Part shown: positions 1-9,986 of the stretch, piece after piece
Layout: the number at the start of each line of letters is the position of its first letter
How positions within the stretch are numbered: position 1 is the stretch's first letter
Source: Prorocentrum cordatum
Taxonomy: Eukaryota > Sar > Dinophyceae > Prorocentrales > Prorocentraceae
Direction: 5' to 3'
Length of the DNA stretch: 64,000 bases
NCBI GenBank assembly: GCA_963575745.1
Contig: CAUYUJ010018738.1
Span: 346,001 to 410,000, forward strand
Notes under the pieces: model-generated
The model's input: the letters and a program-made list of their open reading frames with translations, nothing else
Databases searched by the model: none
What the model was told of the DNA's origin: nothing
Made by a program: the position numbers and the translations under genes

Positions 1-1
1 C

Positions 2-80
2 GTCCTCCCCCTCCTCCTCCTCCTCCTCCTCCTCCTCCTCCTCCTCCTCCTCCTGCTCCTCCTCCTCCTCCTCTTCCTCC
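2..80. repeat. (CCT)n microsatellite
   Basis: An almost pure CCT trinucleotide run with a few interruptions. Tracts of this kind recur on either strand throughout the window and generate long spurious Pro-, Ser-, Leu-, Arg- or Glu-rich reading frames. Confidence 0.95.
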
Positions 81-300
81 CCCTCCTCCCATTCCTCCTG
101 ACTCGCTGAAGAGGGCGGGAAGAAAGGTACATCTCTCGGGCCCGAAAGGCCTCCCTTTTGGGCCACTGAGGGCCCCTTGGGGGCCCCTGCAGGGCTACTT
201 TTCTGCAGCCCTCGCTGCCCCCCCATTAATCACCCCCCCCACTCGACGCGACGCCCAATGCGGTCTTCGCCCAGGCCCGTCTGGCAAGGGGTCAGAGGAC

Positions 301-304
301 AGAG

Positions 305-374
<70 letters not shown>

Positions 375-376
375 TA
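301..376. repeat. (ACAG)n microsatellite, then AAAC
   Basis: About 17 uninterrupted copies of the tetranucleotide ACAG, followed by a short AAAC run to about 395. A compound microsatellite. Confidence 0.95.
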
Positions 377-534
377 GATAAACAAACAAACAAACAGACA
401 GAGCAGTCTGCAGACCGGCCGCGACGGGCTGGGCCCTTCGAGGCGCATGAAAAACAGCGCCTGGGCAGACCGAGCGAGAACATACGTACGTAGCATTGCG
501 AACAGGAACGATCGCCTGCCAATCACGCGAGAAA

Positions 535-640
535 GTGGAGGGGGAGGGGGGAGGAGCAAGAGGAGCAGGAGGAGGAGGAGAAGAGCAGGAGGAGGAGGAA
601 GAGGAGGAGCAGGAGGAAAAGAAGCGGGGTCAGAGGAGGG
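535..640. repeat. GGA-rich degenerate microsatellite
   Basis: Imperfect GGA/AGG triplets with AGAGC interruptions. The stretch 641-1000 that follows has no gene that I can recognise. It contains a short segment (about 835-885) resembling 62745-62815 near the other end of the window. Confidence 0.8.
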
Positions 641-1000
641 GAAGATGACTACCGACACCGCTGCCCACCCCTCGCCGCCGCGGCCAGCCGCGCCTCGAAA
701 TCCCGGTCAGCGCGCGCCCCGTGGAGAGGCCCAGGGAGTGGCAGTGTCAGCATCCCGTTCTCGCGGCATCGCTCGGGCGCCCATTCACCGTGCATATGCT
801 TCGGTCTTGCGCGTGGCTGCTTGGCTCGGCGGTCAAGGATGATCCTCGATTGTCTGCACACGCCAAAGCGATGCCAAGGAACAAGGACACTTACTTTTCA
901 AAAGGGGGCTCGGTCGTTCCTTAGGTTCGCATGCGCTATTTATCGTTCCTCATGCGTTTGTTTGTTTGTATTTGTGTCTCGTTCCTTATGCGTTACCCCC

Positions 1001-1243
1001 TGGAAAAAGGGGGGCTTCGTTCCTTATTTCTCGTTCCTTAGGTCAGGCCGTTGACTGTAGGGGGGGCTGTCTTCCCTCGGCCGCGCAGCTGCAACTGCTG
1101 CTCCAACCCCGTGGCCGGGGCCTGCGCATGTCCGCCCGCGCGAATCCGAGGGGGCGGTGGATGTGGATACGCTGAAGGCACATGTTGCAGTCGGGGCGTT
1201 GACCTAAGGAACCCTAAATAAGGAACGAGGCCCCTTTTTTCCA
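1001..1243. mobile_element. MITE-like inverted-repeat element
   Basis: The two ends are inverted copies over about 42 bp. The left end runs from GGAAAAAGGGGGGC through two CGTTCCTTA motifs to TTAGGTCA, and the reverse complement of the right end reads nearly the same. The interior is unrelated and non-coding. No clear target duplication was found. A non-autonomous DNA transposon is the simplest reading. Positions 1244-1860 hold nothing I can identify. Confidence 0.6.
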
Positions 1244-1859
1244 TGAGTTAAACTTCGATTTCCGATCGAAAACACAAGGAAAACCTGAGGCAAGCTGTGA
1301 AACACTTGAGGAACACGGAGCCCCTCCCCAACGAAAAGGGTTCCTTCTTCAGGGCCCCGACTGTACGCTTGGGCACATGTCAGGAGGCAACTCCTGGGAA
1401 GTCTTCGTCCGAAAGATCGAAGATCGATGAAGATTGAACCGAATTGGGGGGGGGGCTTTTGTGCCAGATTAGGCCAGGTATCCAGCGGGATTGAGCCAGA
1501 TGAAGCGGGAACAAGCCACACCGAGGGGCATGGAGCCAGATTTCGGACCACGGCAGAGTCCGAATTTTGTCTCCCAGGAGTTGCATCCGTACACATGGGG
1601 CCCGAGCTTGTCCACACCCACCGTCTCCCGAGGTCCTGAAGAATCCGTCGACCTCTTATGGGTCTCCAGGCGTGTGATATTCTTCTCGATGATCCTCAGA
1701 ACGTGTGCTAGCGCCAACGTGTGCTTGTCCATCGAGACCGTTCAATATGACGCAGATCATGTGATGATCAACGGGTGGAGATGAACGGGGTAAACAAGGC
1801 TAACACACGTCCTGGGTATCGTCGATCTTTCCCCCCCCTGTAACTCCCATGCAGGGGCC

Positions 1860-2730
1860 CCGAACCGGAATTGTTGACCCCCCTGGGCTCTAGACGACCC
1901 CCGGCCGAACTCATCCAGGGAGGGTCCCGCCCTCCCCGGGGGGGTCTGGTTCTCCCCAAGCTCCTCCTGCTGCCTCAAAAAAAAAGCCGACGGCCCCAAG
2001 ACGACAAAGAAAGCCCGCAGAGGCTACAAACAAGGTCCAACTCGCCTCCGAGACGGACTACGAAGCCTCGAAGACGCCGCCAAAGACATCCGCGAACACT
2101 CCCACGAGAGCTCCAAGACGCAAAAGTCTGACACGTTCCGAAAGTATTGAAGAATGTTGGTGTTCTCGCCTTCTCGGCCTCCCGACGCTCCCGCACAGGT
2201 CCAGAGACTCCCCAATCTTGCTCCCAGGCGGAAGAGACCTCCAAGAGGGTTCCACAAGGGCCTACGAGCGCCCAACGATGGCCCGAGACGCCTTCCAGAC
2301 GGCCTGAGAGGCCCCCAAGACGGCTTCAACAGGGGGCTCTGACGGGAAACTCCAAACACATTTCGAGCCCTCGGCCCCAATACGTTCCATGAGGCTCCAG
2401 GAGGTCCTCAAGAGGCCGCCGAAAGGCCCCGCAAGGCCCCAAGGAAGCCCCAAACAGCTCACAAGTGGTCAAGAGCAAAACGAATGGTGACCCCCAAAGC
2501 ATGATCCATAGATGTGCCAAAAATATATGCAAGACTTCGGCGTTCCGCCTATTTCGGCGTCTGAACGCTTTCAAGGCTGCCCTGGGAGCTCCTGGCATCG
2601 CCGCAAGACGGCCCGAAAGGCCTCGACGAGGGTCCCAGAACGATCCACGACGGCCCCAAAAGGGCCTCCAAAACGGCCCACCCAAGGTCCAATACAGCGC
2701 ACCGGACGGCCCGAACGCAGCCATCTGACC
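1860..2730. repeat. 12-bp CCAAGAGGCCCC-type minisatellite array
   Basis: A degenerate tandem array based on a 12-bp unit (CCAAGAGGCCCC and variants such as CCAAGACGGCCC). Because 12 is a multiple of 3, both strands stay open and give W/G/L/P-rich false proteins. The array is punctuated near 2148 and 2528 by a less repetitive segment around GTTCTCGCC-TTCTCGGC that also appears in the other arrays. Confidence 0.85.
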
Positions 2731-2767
2731 AAGAGCCGCCGTGTGAGCTTTCTGCGTTTGTCTTAGT

Positions 2768-2935
2768 CTGTTTCCTCCTCCTCCTCCTGCTCCTCCGCCT
2801 CCTCCTGCTCGTGCTCCTCTTCCTCCTCATCATCCTCCTGCTCCTCCTCCGCCTGCTCCTCCTCCTCCTCCTCCTCCTCCTCCGCCTCTTCGTCCTCTCC
2901 ACCTCCCCCAAACTCCTCCTCAGCCTCCTCTTGCG
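2768..2935. repeat. (CCT)n degenerate microsatellite
   Basis: About 165 bp of interrupted CCT triplets, read on the other strand as a long Glu/Arg run. Confidence 0.9.
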
Positions 2936-3049
2936 GGAGGCACAGGAACATACTAATACGATACGTCTTCCTTGAAGGCGCGCGTCCGATCCGAACATTC
3001 GGTATATCCATATTGTAGTAGATCGTTTCCCGAGCGGTGTGGCCAGAAC

Positions 3050-3160
3050 GCGCCCGACGCGACGCATACACTATAAGATTTATCGGTGCGTGCGTCGCCC
3101 CTGGGGGGGCGACGCACATATAGTAAAAGTATGCTGGGGCGTCGCCGATCTTGTTTGTAT
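3050..3160. repeat. Foldback hairpin element
   Basis: The centre is a perfect stem, GTGCGTCGCCCC and its complement around a short loop at about 3098. An imperfect outer stem extends outward (GCGACGCATACACTATAAG against GCATACTTTTACTATATG on the reverse strand). About 100 bp in all, so probably a small foldback MITE. Confidence 0.6.
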
Positions 3161-3169
3161 TTCCTCCTC

Positions 3170-3946
3170 TCATCTCCGCAGGAACTCCTCACGTTTCCTC
3201 CTCCCCTCCTGTTTACCCGTCTCCTCCTGACTACCCTGGCCTCTTTCCTTCCCACTCTTGCAATAATAGATCGCGCTCTGAACTTTCCCCAGCGGACACT
3301 CCAACGACGTCGCTTCAGTGTGTCCCTTGCGTGGGCACGCGCAAAATTCTCCTCCCCTTGAACTCCATTTTCGGGAGTTCCCTCCTATGTGGACCGAGCA
3401 CTCATACGGGTGCAAACGGCGCGAAGCAAAACCAACGCTCGCGCAGTCTGCGCGTACCACTTCTCTCACTTTCCTGGCCTTCGTGCAATGTTCCGTTTCC
3501 TGCAGGCGATTCATGCCGCCCTGCCGCGAACAGCCCTTGCTGTAGGCCGCGCGCGTCAGCCTTCGCTCAAGCCGATTTGCTGCAACGGCGATCCCCGTCG
3601 CAGTTACAATCTGCCTGCTACAGTCCCCGCAAACCACTCTGGCTCCTTTCTTCGCCGGGTGATCCTCCACCTGGTTCTGGCTCAAATGACCCGTGTTCAA
3701 GAAGGTCACCCCGCAGGCTGGTGCACAACACGGCAGCGGATTCGTTTCCGCTTCTGCTTTCCGTTTGCTATTGTTCGCCTCCCTTCTGAGCTTCCGACAT
3801 CCCCGCCATCTCTTCAAACATGAGAGGCGTTTGTCGTTCAAACTTCGCACTCTGCCGACGCTCTGACCCCATTTTGCGTTCCCGCTGTGCGATGTCTGCT
3901 TCGCTTTGTCACGGCTGCATCGGGCGCAATATATAGGCAGAATCAT
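3170..3946 (-). CDS. Cysteine-rich zinc-finger-like ORF
   Basis: An open frame of 258 codons, not built from simple repeats. Residues about 70-105 contain C-x3-C, then LNTGHLSQNQVEDHPAKK, then CGDC, a spacing that resembles Stc1-like FSxxQL zinc fingers common in dinoflagellate proteins. A later stretch contains a C-x-C-x2-KGH-x7-C zinc-knuckle-like pattern (CACPRKGHTEATSLEC). The start is a guess, and the Lys/Arg/Glu-rich C-terminus may run past an exon boundary. No neighbour suggests a role. It could be a fragment of a gene or of a transposon protein, or simply non-coding. Confidence 0.35.
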   Translation of the reverse strand: MILPIYCARCSRDKAKQTSHSGNAKWGQSVGRVRSLNDKRLSCLKRWRGCRKLRREANNSKRKAEAETNPLPCCAPACGVTFLNTGHLSQNQVEDHPAKKGARVVCGDCSRQIVTATGIAVAANRLERRLTRAAYSKGCSRQGGMNRLQETEHCTKARKVREVVRADCASVGFASRRLHPYECSVHIGGNSRKWSSRGGEFCACPRKGHTEATSLECPLGKVQSAIYYCKSGKERGQGSQEETGKQEGRRKREEFLRR

Positions 3947-4125
3947 TTTCTACGCCTGCTCGTCGCCCGCCTCCTCGCCGCCCCAGTCGCGGCCATGCCG
4001 CGCCGGCACACCACCCTCCGCTTTGGCTGCCCACCCCTTGGGGGAGGGGAAGCTCGAGCTCGGGCTGTCTCTCGCGTGCGGCGAACGTATCCACATGCAC
4101 GCACTCGCGGTCTGGATTCCAGGTT

Positions 4126-4304
4126 CTAACGGGCGAAGAACGGTATAACATAAACTTTTTCGCTGTCGGGGGCGCCTGTCCCAGGGCGGCTGGAAAGTTG
4201 AAACCCTTACGGTGGCACCGTAGGGGTATAAACTTTCCAGCCGCCCAGGGGCAGGCGCCCCCGACAGCGGAAAAAATTATGTTATACCGTTCTTCGCCCG
4301 TTAA
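4126..4304. mobile_element. Near-palindromic MITE with 5-bp target duplication
   Basis: A 179-bp element made of two arms of nearly 90 bp that are reverse complements (starting TAACGGGCGAAGAACGG), meeting at about 4214. It is flanked on both sides by AGGTT (4121-4125 and 4305-4309), a convincing target-site duplication. The duplication carries AG|GT at both ends, so the insert could be removed as a GT-AG intron of 184 bp (4123-4306) on the plus strand. The flanking plus frame then joins without a stop, but no gene is identified there. Confidence 0.8.
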
Positions 4305-4309
4305 AGGTT

Positions 4310-4660
4310 GCACGGATGTGTTCCGCGCGTGGCATCCGCGCAAGAAAGCCCCCTCCAAAGACACTCCGAGAAGGCCCCGAATGGACATGCCATCGTTCCA
4401 GGAGGCCCGCGATGGCCTCCGGACGGCTTAAGATGGCACCCAGTTGCCCCGAAGAGCCTCCATGAGCACTCCAAACTGGCCCCAGAAGCCCAACTCGTCA
4501 AATTCCTTAGCACAGCGTACATTGTCAACGGAAGCAACGTTTCGGCCTTCCACGAAGTTCCGATCAGCCTCCCAAACGCCTTGCACGAAGCGCCCCACAG
4601 GCCTCCCACAAAGCTTCCCACAGGCCTCCGACGGAGGTCCAACCAACACTTCGTCGTCAT
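4310..4660. repeat. Degenerate CCAAGAGGCC-type minisatellite
   Basis: A weakly conserved member of the 12-bp minisatellite family seen at 1860-2730. It has a punctuating segment around 4535 (CAACGTTTCGGCCTTCCACG). Confidence 0.6.
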
Positions 4661-4685
4661 CATCGTCATCGTCTCAATCTCCGCT

Positions 4686-4775
4686 CCCACATTCTACTCC
4701 TCCCCTTCCTCCTCCTCCTGCCAACCGTCCTCCCTCTCCTCCTCTCCCTACTAACCTTCCTCCTCCTTCCTCCTC
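4686..4775. repeat. CCT-rich microsatellite
   Basis: Interrupted CCT/CTC triplets. Confidence 0.8.
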
Positions 4776-4974
4776 CAACGATACCGCTGGAGGCCCCGCA
4801 CAGCCTTCTGAGCGACCCAGTGCGGCCCGTGTGACCGCCGTGGCGAAATCCATCGCACCAAGCGACAATCGCTGAACAAAAACAAGGGGTCGGCGGATGT
4901 TGCCTAAGCCTGGTGAATCGTTCCCAAAAGCGATGGAGATGTGTTCGGCAGAACTTCGGGCCACACGCTTTGGG

Positions 4975-5025
4975 GAATCGAGGATGACTTGTGTCTGTGT
5001 GTTTTTTCCTCTTGGTACATCTCTT
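4975..5025 (+). repeat. Fragment of interspersed repeat family G
   Basis: This stretch (GAATCGAGGATGACTTGTGT and onward to TGTGTGTTTTTTCCTC) matches the 3' part of the copies at 51172-51325 and 63088-63255 and, inverted, 61680-61850. It is a truncated copy. Confidence 0.6.
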
Positions 5026-5042
5026 TCCAGACAGGCCGTTTA

Positions 5043-5207
5043 GGGAACTTTCGGAGGTCCGCGCGGATCTCTTGAATTGGCGCCAGAACCTCCTCCCTGG
5101 CGCTCGGAGCACGCCAGGGGCGACGCCGCAGGCGCCGCAGGGGGGGGTGTTCAGCACAGATCCGAGGAATCCGCACCGACCTCCGAACAACAAATATGCT
5201 TATGCTG
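5043..5207. mobile_element. MITE family B, diverged copy
   Basis: Imperfect terminal inverted repeats: CTTTCGGAGGTCCGCGCGGA at the left, and the same motif in reverse at the right near 5165-5195. The core is GC-rich and palindromic (GGCGACGCCGCAGGCGCC). Same family as 13457-13656, 34846-34996 and 49521-49620; a short partial copy lies at about 8800-8835. Confidence 0.6.
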
Positions 5208-5521
5208 CTTTCCTTCGTCGGCATATGCCACCCGGCCCAGGCATGCTTGAGGGAGAACGTTAACGAGGGGGGCCGATTAAGAGGGGAGGAAACATCGAGC
5301 TCTCGGCGAGGGCACAGAACGCTCTCGGCGAGGCCCAACGGCTGCAGCGCATCCCGAGGTTGGGAAACCGCTGGAAACCGACGAGACCATCTGCAGACCT
5401 CCTACGGACATCGTGGGCGAACACACACATCTGCGGCCTCGCCGGCTGGGCCCCTGGGCCGTGACCCCGCGGATACGGCCGCTTTGCCCCGGATGTCCCG
5501 CGTGGAACGTACGCGTCCGAT

Positions 5522-5702
5522 CGCGTGCAGCAGGGGTCCGACCACAGGAACCCTTTCACAAGAAACTCAACTCTGAGACCCCAGGGCGTCCATGGACTTC
5601 CGGTGTGGGAACGTCACGCTTTCCGCAGCGAGGCCCTCGAAGCCCAAGATACCCAGGGCACCCTGGAGGCAAGCAGGGCGTCTCTTGGCGTGGGCCCCCA
5701 CC
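5522..5702 (+). repeat. Interspersed repeat family H, copy 1
   Basis: About 180 bp starting GGGTCCGACCACAGGAA and ending TCTCTTGGCGTGGGCCCC. The sequence at 63760-63938 is a direct copy with modest divergence, in the same orientation. No coding frame is shared between the copies. Confidence 0.75.
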
Positions 5703-5840
5703 TTAATTATCCGCGGGATCGCGCCCCCGAATCCAGACCGCGGGGGCGCGGCTACGGATATCTCCGCCGCTCGCGAGGTTGCCCAATGACGCGCTCCGCG
5801 CGCAGCCCTGCGCCGCAGGGGCCCCTACGACGCCGGGGCC

Positions 5841-5941
5841 CCGTCCTCGCCAGCCCACTCCGAGGCACCGCGTCGCAGGTGGGCGACGGCGGCGACGGGA
5901 GCTTCGAGCTGCTGAGGGTGTCCGCCACCCTCATGGTGACC
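5841..5941 (-). CDS. Possible exon, unknown gene
   Basis: Minus-strand stretch with strongly G/C-ending codons, beginning VTMRVADTLSSSKLPSP. Upstream lies a good acceptor: a run of C residues, then CTTGCCAG|G at 5942. MITE D copy 1 sits immediately upstream, as expected if that element forms the intron. The 3' edge is not defined and no family is recognised. Confidence 0.3.
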
Positions 5942-5964
5942 CTGGCAAGGGGGGGGGGCAGGGC

Positions 5965-6215
5965 CTTCAGTGGGCCCTGGAAACGGCAGGGCAATTGTTT
6001 CACCGGTTCCGCTTTGCCGGTTTTTGCAAACTCCGATGCCGTTCTTTTACCGGTTCCGTCTCCGGCTCCTACCGCTTCCGGCTCCAGCTCCAATCCCAGA
6101 GCCGTTTTTGTTGCCGTTTCTGGTCGCCGTTTTCGTTGTCGTTTCCACTTTCAAGAGATGCTTTTTCAGAAACGGTGAAAAAACGACCCTGCCGTTTGTG
6201 GGGCCCACTAAGGGC
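5965..6215. mobile_element. MITE family D, copy 1
   Basis: About 250 bp with strong terminal inverted repeats over nearly 40 bp: the left end reads CAGTGGGCCCTGGAAACGGC and the right end repeats it in reverse (AGTGGGCCCC-ACAAACGGCAGGG). The interior is a string of CCGGTTCCG-like words. An inverted copy lies at 12298-12527. Flanking octamers agree only in part (AGGGCCTT and AGGGCAGG). The CAGTG-type terminus would suit the hAT superfamily, but this is not proven. Positions 6216-6830 show nothing recognisable. Confidence 0.75.
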
Positions 6216-6829
6216 AGGGCACGAGTGGAAGGTCAGGAAGTGAGGGTAGAGGCCTCAAACCCCGTCTACTGGGCCCTCACCTGAGAGGGCTGGAGAGAGG
6301 CAGCGCTAACCAGACCAGCCCTTGAGGGCGTGAGTGGCTTACTAGCTCAAGCCTCTTCTTCCCCGTCGGGGACGGGCTTATCACTGTTCCCCGATAGTAA
6401 ACACCCCCTCCCCCAGGCGACCGGCAGCAAACCAGGACCAAGGAGGGCCCCACACACCAACCCCCGTCAACAGAAACAGTGTGGAATCCACTCTGGGGCA
6501 AAGCCTTAGGTCGTGATCGGGGGAGGGCGCGAGCACCTTGTCGACTGGCTTTGACAGTGGCGGCGGGGGTGCCGGCACATTGCCTGCTGCGCGCACGGCC
6601 AGCACCCATATCAAACAACAATACAACATGCAACTCGAGGCAACTTCTGGATCATGCGCGGACACCCCGCGATCACTGTGCAGTGGTTTTGGACTGGGAC
6701 CTCGGGGGTGCTGGCATAGTGACTGCGGTGTGCAGGCCAACCAGACACTATGATGGCCAGCCCGCCGCGATTGCGCACTGGTTCAGGACCAGGGTGGAAG
6801 GGGGCCGATCCGCTTCCCGATGTGTGCTG

Positions 6830-7060
6830 CCACGTGCGCAGGCGCACCTAGCACACTCTGCGCGTGCCCCGCACGTGGCGCATATGGCGCGGCTGGATCA
6901 TGCGGCACACGTGGCGCACGCGTATCACGTGGCGCCTTTGGCGCGGACGGGCGTGCCTGGCACGCTTCGGCCAAAGGCGTGCCTATCGCACATGGCGCGC
7001 GTGGCGCGCCTGGCACTCGTGGCGCACCTCGCCCCAACGTTGCGCACATGGGATCTATCC
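6830..7060. repeat. GTGGCGCA-based 9-bp minisatellite
   Basis: Degenerate 9-bp units (CGTGGCGCA, CATGGCGCG, CTTGGCGCG). Both strands stay open through it, so the His/Ala/Arg-rich frames here are artefacts. Positions 7061-7590 hold no feature that I can support. Confidence 0.75.
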
Positions 7061-7589
7061 ACAGACGACCGCTGAACATGCTGCGGCTCGAGTGCTACTT
7101 TTGTGCTGGGAGGGCAGGTGGAAGTGAGCGAGACGGCTTGCGGGCGGGGAGGGTGTCTTGACCCTCTCCCTTTCCTTCCCGATGGTCGGGAGGGGGTCTT
7201 CGCCTGGGACTAGAGCGTCCAAGGTGGTCAAACAGGACCCCTTCCCCAGAGATCCGGCGTCTCTCGTGTTTTCAATATGGGGTCCACGGAAGTTTCTCCC
7301 TAACCGCCTCTTGATCCCGAGTGCTCTTGATCCCGAGGGGTCGGCGACTAATCTTTCGACGGAGCTTGCCCATGCCGCCCCTCCTCCACCAGCGAAAAAC
7401 CGCTGTATCGATTTGGTTCATTGCGCTAACAAGGTCTGGGCCCCCCACATGCTGAGAAAGCATCGCATACGGATATCTCGTGGATTTCTGAGACCCGGGC
7501 GCGTCTGAGGACGTCACTGGCGCCGCGACCGTACTATAGAGCGCTCCTGGAGAAGCCCTGAGAGGTGCCCCAGAACGACTTTGTTCGTT

Positions 7590-8181
7590 CCGCGTGGCCG
7601 CCCAGCCTGGTCCTCTGCGGAGATGCCGTCCTGCCGGGGGGCGTTCCCGTACTGGAGCCATCGCTTCCCTCCGCCTGCTTCCTCAAGATCTTGGCTCCAG
7701 CAACGCTCGCAGCCATCCCCAGCCTCGTGTTGCCCGTGAGCGCCACCGACTGGCGGAGCCTGCTCGCTGCCGCGGCACCAGCCTTCTCCAGCATCGTCTT
7801 CTGCTCAGCATTTTCGTGCGAATCGTCCGCCTCCTCGGTGACGTCATGGATAATGCAAGCATGGTACTTGTGCGCAATATGCAGGCAGTAGTCTACCGCG
7901 AAGCCAATGAACATAATCAGGGAGAGAACCTCAACCGCCCCAATTAACCAGCCCATGACAACCACCATGAAGAAGAACAGCCCTACGATGATCATGGTCA
8001 CTGTGGACATCACCACGATCGCCAGCCCAAAGCTCCTCGTGAAGACCAGCACGCCCACGAACACGAGAAAGAGAGCGATGCCAAGCGTGAGCACGGTGCT
8101 CGTCACGATCACCCGCTCTGCCTCTGCCCGGACCCAGATCCTCGCCGTCTGCCATGCACCGGCAACGCTGGCCCGGGCATC
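7590..8181 (-). CDS. Patched/Dispatched-like membrane protein, exon F
   Basis: The most recognisable cellular coding exon in the window. It starts at residue D of DARASVAGAWQ after the intron 8182-8382. Three hydrophobic helices follow: VIVTSTVLTLGIALFLVFVG, then LAIVVMSTVTMIIVGLFFF, then GAVEVLSLIMFIGFAVDY with CLHIAHKYH. The GFAVDY helix is the hallmark Gly-x3-Asp transmembrane segment of RND/Patched/Dispatched sterol-sensing proteins, which move lipids or lipidated ligands across membranes; the substrate here is unknown. After HKYH comes a polar cytoplasmic loop with an acidic stretch (TEEADDSHENAEQK). The frame runs to a stop at 7534, but the true 3' end is probably a donor near 7590, since the next conserved helices of the family are missing. 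The downstream exon was not found. Confidence 0.8.
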
Positions 8182-8382
8182 CTCTCGGGGGGAACGCACG
8201 GGGGGGATAGCAAAGGGTAGGGTAGAGAATCAGCTCACGTAGCTGCTTTTCCCAGCGCCTCCCGGCGCCAGGAGGCGCCCGTGTATCGAGGAATGGGCTC
8301 GGCGGCGGGGCCGAAACCAGCTGCATGCACCAGATTTCGTAACCCCCCCTTTCCTTATCCCCCCCTTTCGTTCGGCCCGATC
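8182..8382 (-). mobile_element. Introner-like intron, 201 bp, GA-AG
   Basis: The intron between exons E and F. GAGGAT occurs exactly at both edges (8380-8385 and 8179-8184), so the splice can be placed as GAG|GATCGG...GAGAG|GAT, a GA-AG intron of a kind known in dinoflagellates. The two ends are inverted copies over nearly 50 bp (minus-strand start GAACGAAAGGGGGGATAAGG against GAACGCACGGGGGGGATAGC). Target duplication, terminal inverted repeats and matching splice sites together indicate an element that inserted and became an intron. Its core (GGCGCCTCCCGGCGCC and CTCGGCGGCGGGGCCGA) is also present at 48770-48935. Confidence 0.7.
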
Positions 8383-8598
8383 CTCGTTGAAGGCCGCGAG
8401 GTGATCGTCCCACTTCGCCTTCAGCTCCAGCGCCTCGCCTGCCCCGGCCGACAGCGCCAGATCTACGAACACGGTCGAGAAAAACGCCTGGATTCGCGTG
8501 GCGCCATCGTCGAGCCACACGTAGCTCTTCGTCTCCCTCCCGGCCGTTTTTGAGCTCAGCACGTACCGCACGGCCAGCTGGTCAAAACCCGAGCCGGC
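8383..8598 (-). CDS. Patched/Dispatched-like protein, exon E
   Basis: A 216-nt, phase-0 exon starting after a good acceptor (TGCATCTCTCATAG|GCC). It encodes AGSGFDQLAVRYVLSSKTAG, then SYVWLDDGATRIQAFFSTVF, ending KWDDHLAAFNE. The content fits the extracellular/luminal loop that precedes the second helix bundle in Patched/Dispatched-like proteins. It joins exon F in frame across the 201-bp intron. Confidence 0.7.
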
Positions 8599-8814
8599 CT
8601 ATGAGAGATGCAGAGACAGCCTCACCCCCACACTGAACTTCTGGGGACAGAAGGGTCCAGCCGCACCTCAGAAATTACGCTCGACATCGTGAACACATGC
8701 ACCACCCGGCCTGGATCCCGACCTCTCGTCCAGCCTCAGATCGCAGAGACCGTGTGAGCGGGAGCGGGGTGTCCTCATCTAGAGCAACCCAAAGCAAAGT
8801 AAGCATAAACTTTT

Positions 8815-9345
8815 GGAAGTCTGCGCGAATATCCGCTGACCCCTTCGGCGTGTGAGATGTGTCCCCCTCCCCCAACACCTCCCCCGGGAGCCTGGTCTAG
8901 TCGATTTGGAAGGGAGGGGGTATCCCCCAGGATACGGCTGAACGCACACGGGGGGGCAGAGGACCCCAAAACAAGCCAAGAGAGCCCTAAGAGGCCCTTG
9001 GGGTGGTCCACGAGGGCAGCGAGTCGCTGAAAGATCGATCCAAACGCAGACGCGGGCCTCCAGACGGCCCAAGAGGCCCCCAAGACTCCCCATGAATCCC
9101 CCAAGAGGCGTCCCAAGAGGGCCCCAAGACGGCCCAAGAAGCCCCCAACAGGCCCCAAGGGAGCCCCAAGATGGCCGCAAAAGCCCCCGAGCCAGGAGGC
9201 CCCAAAGAGGTTATAACACCGCCTTCAAGACGCCCCCGAGACGCCTCCCACGAGACCCCATCAGCCATCGGAGTGGCCTCAGACCCGCAACCCAGGCACG
9301 GTGGCGGGATGTGCCGAAATCCATTCGATCCGCCGCCCCCTGTTG
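8815..9345. repeat. Composite repeat: unique ends around 12-bp array
   Basis: Lies in the 1388-bp intron 8599-9986. The left end (8825-8925, containing CGTGTGAGATGTGTCCCC and GGGAGCC-x-GTC-GATTTGG) matches 60345-60470. The middle is the CCAAGAGGCCCC array. The right end (9285-9335, CACGGTGGCGGGATGTGCCG) matches 48105-48135. A repeat family with defined ends carrying a minisatellite core is therefore likely. Confidence 0.65.
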
Positions 9346-9459
9346 AAGCATCACAGGGGTGCCCAGCGTGCTGAATCCTTTCGCTTTTGGTTTTGTTTCT
9401 TTTTCCGAAAGAACTCCCCCTGGGGTTTCGGCCCCGCCGGGGTCCCGGAATGGTGGTTC

Positions 9460-9930
9460 CAAAAGTTGTACCTGCTCCAGAAGGATCCAAGATGGCATCC
9501 AAGATGGCCAAGATGGCCTCCAGGTTCGCCCAAGATGGTCCAAGATGGCCTCCAAGACGGCCCAGGAGTCCAAGATGCCTCCAAGTTCGCACAAGAAACC
9601 TCTCAGACGGCCAAAGACGGCCCCAGAGGCCTCCAAGAGGCCTCCAAGACGGCCCCGCGGAGGCCGTTGGTTTTCCCTTGGCTTTTGAAAGATGTTGGTA
9701 TGTTCTTCTTTTCAGCTCTCCGACGGCCCAAGACGGCCCAAGAGGTCCCCAACATCGCCCGAAGAGCGCCCAAGAGGCCTCTAAGATGGCCCCATGACAG
9801 GCCAAGAGGCCTCCAAGAGGGCCCCAACAAGACCCCAAGACGGCCCAACAGACCCCCAAGACGCCCAAGATGGCCTTCAAGACGGCCAAGATGGCCTCCA
9901 AGATGCCTCCAAGACGGCCAAGAAGGAGAG
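9460..9930. repeat. 12-bp minisatellite array
   Basis: CCAAGATGGCC / CCAAGACGGCC units in the same intron, punctuated near 9690 by AAAGATGTTGGTATGTTCTT followed by TTCAGCTCTCCGACGG, the same punctuation as in the 1860-2730 array. Confidence 0.85.
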
Positions 9931-9986
9931 AACACGCGAAGGGTACCAGTATGGGTGCCATTTTACTCCTCTGAGTGTGCCTTCAC

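Noticed and set aside
8987-9961. Minus-strand ORF of 324 codons rich in Trp, Gly and Leu
   Set aside because: Shadow of two minisatellite arrays in an intron.
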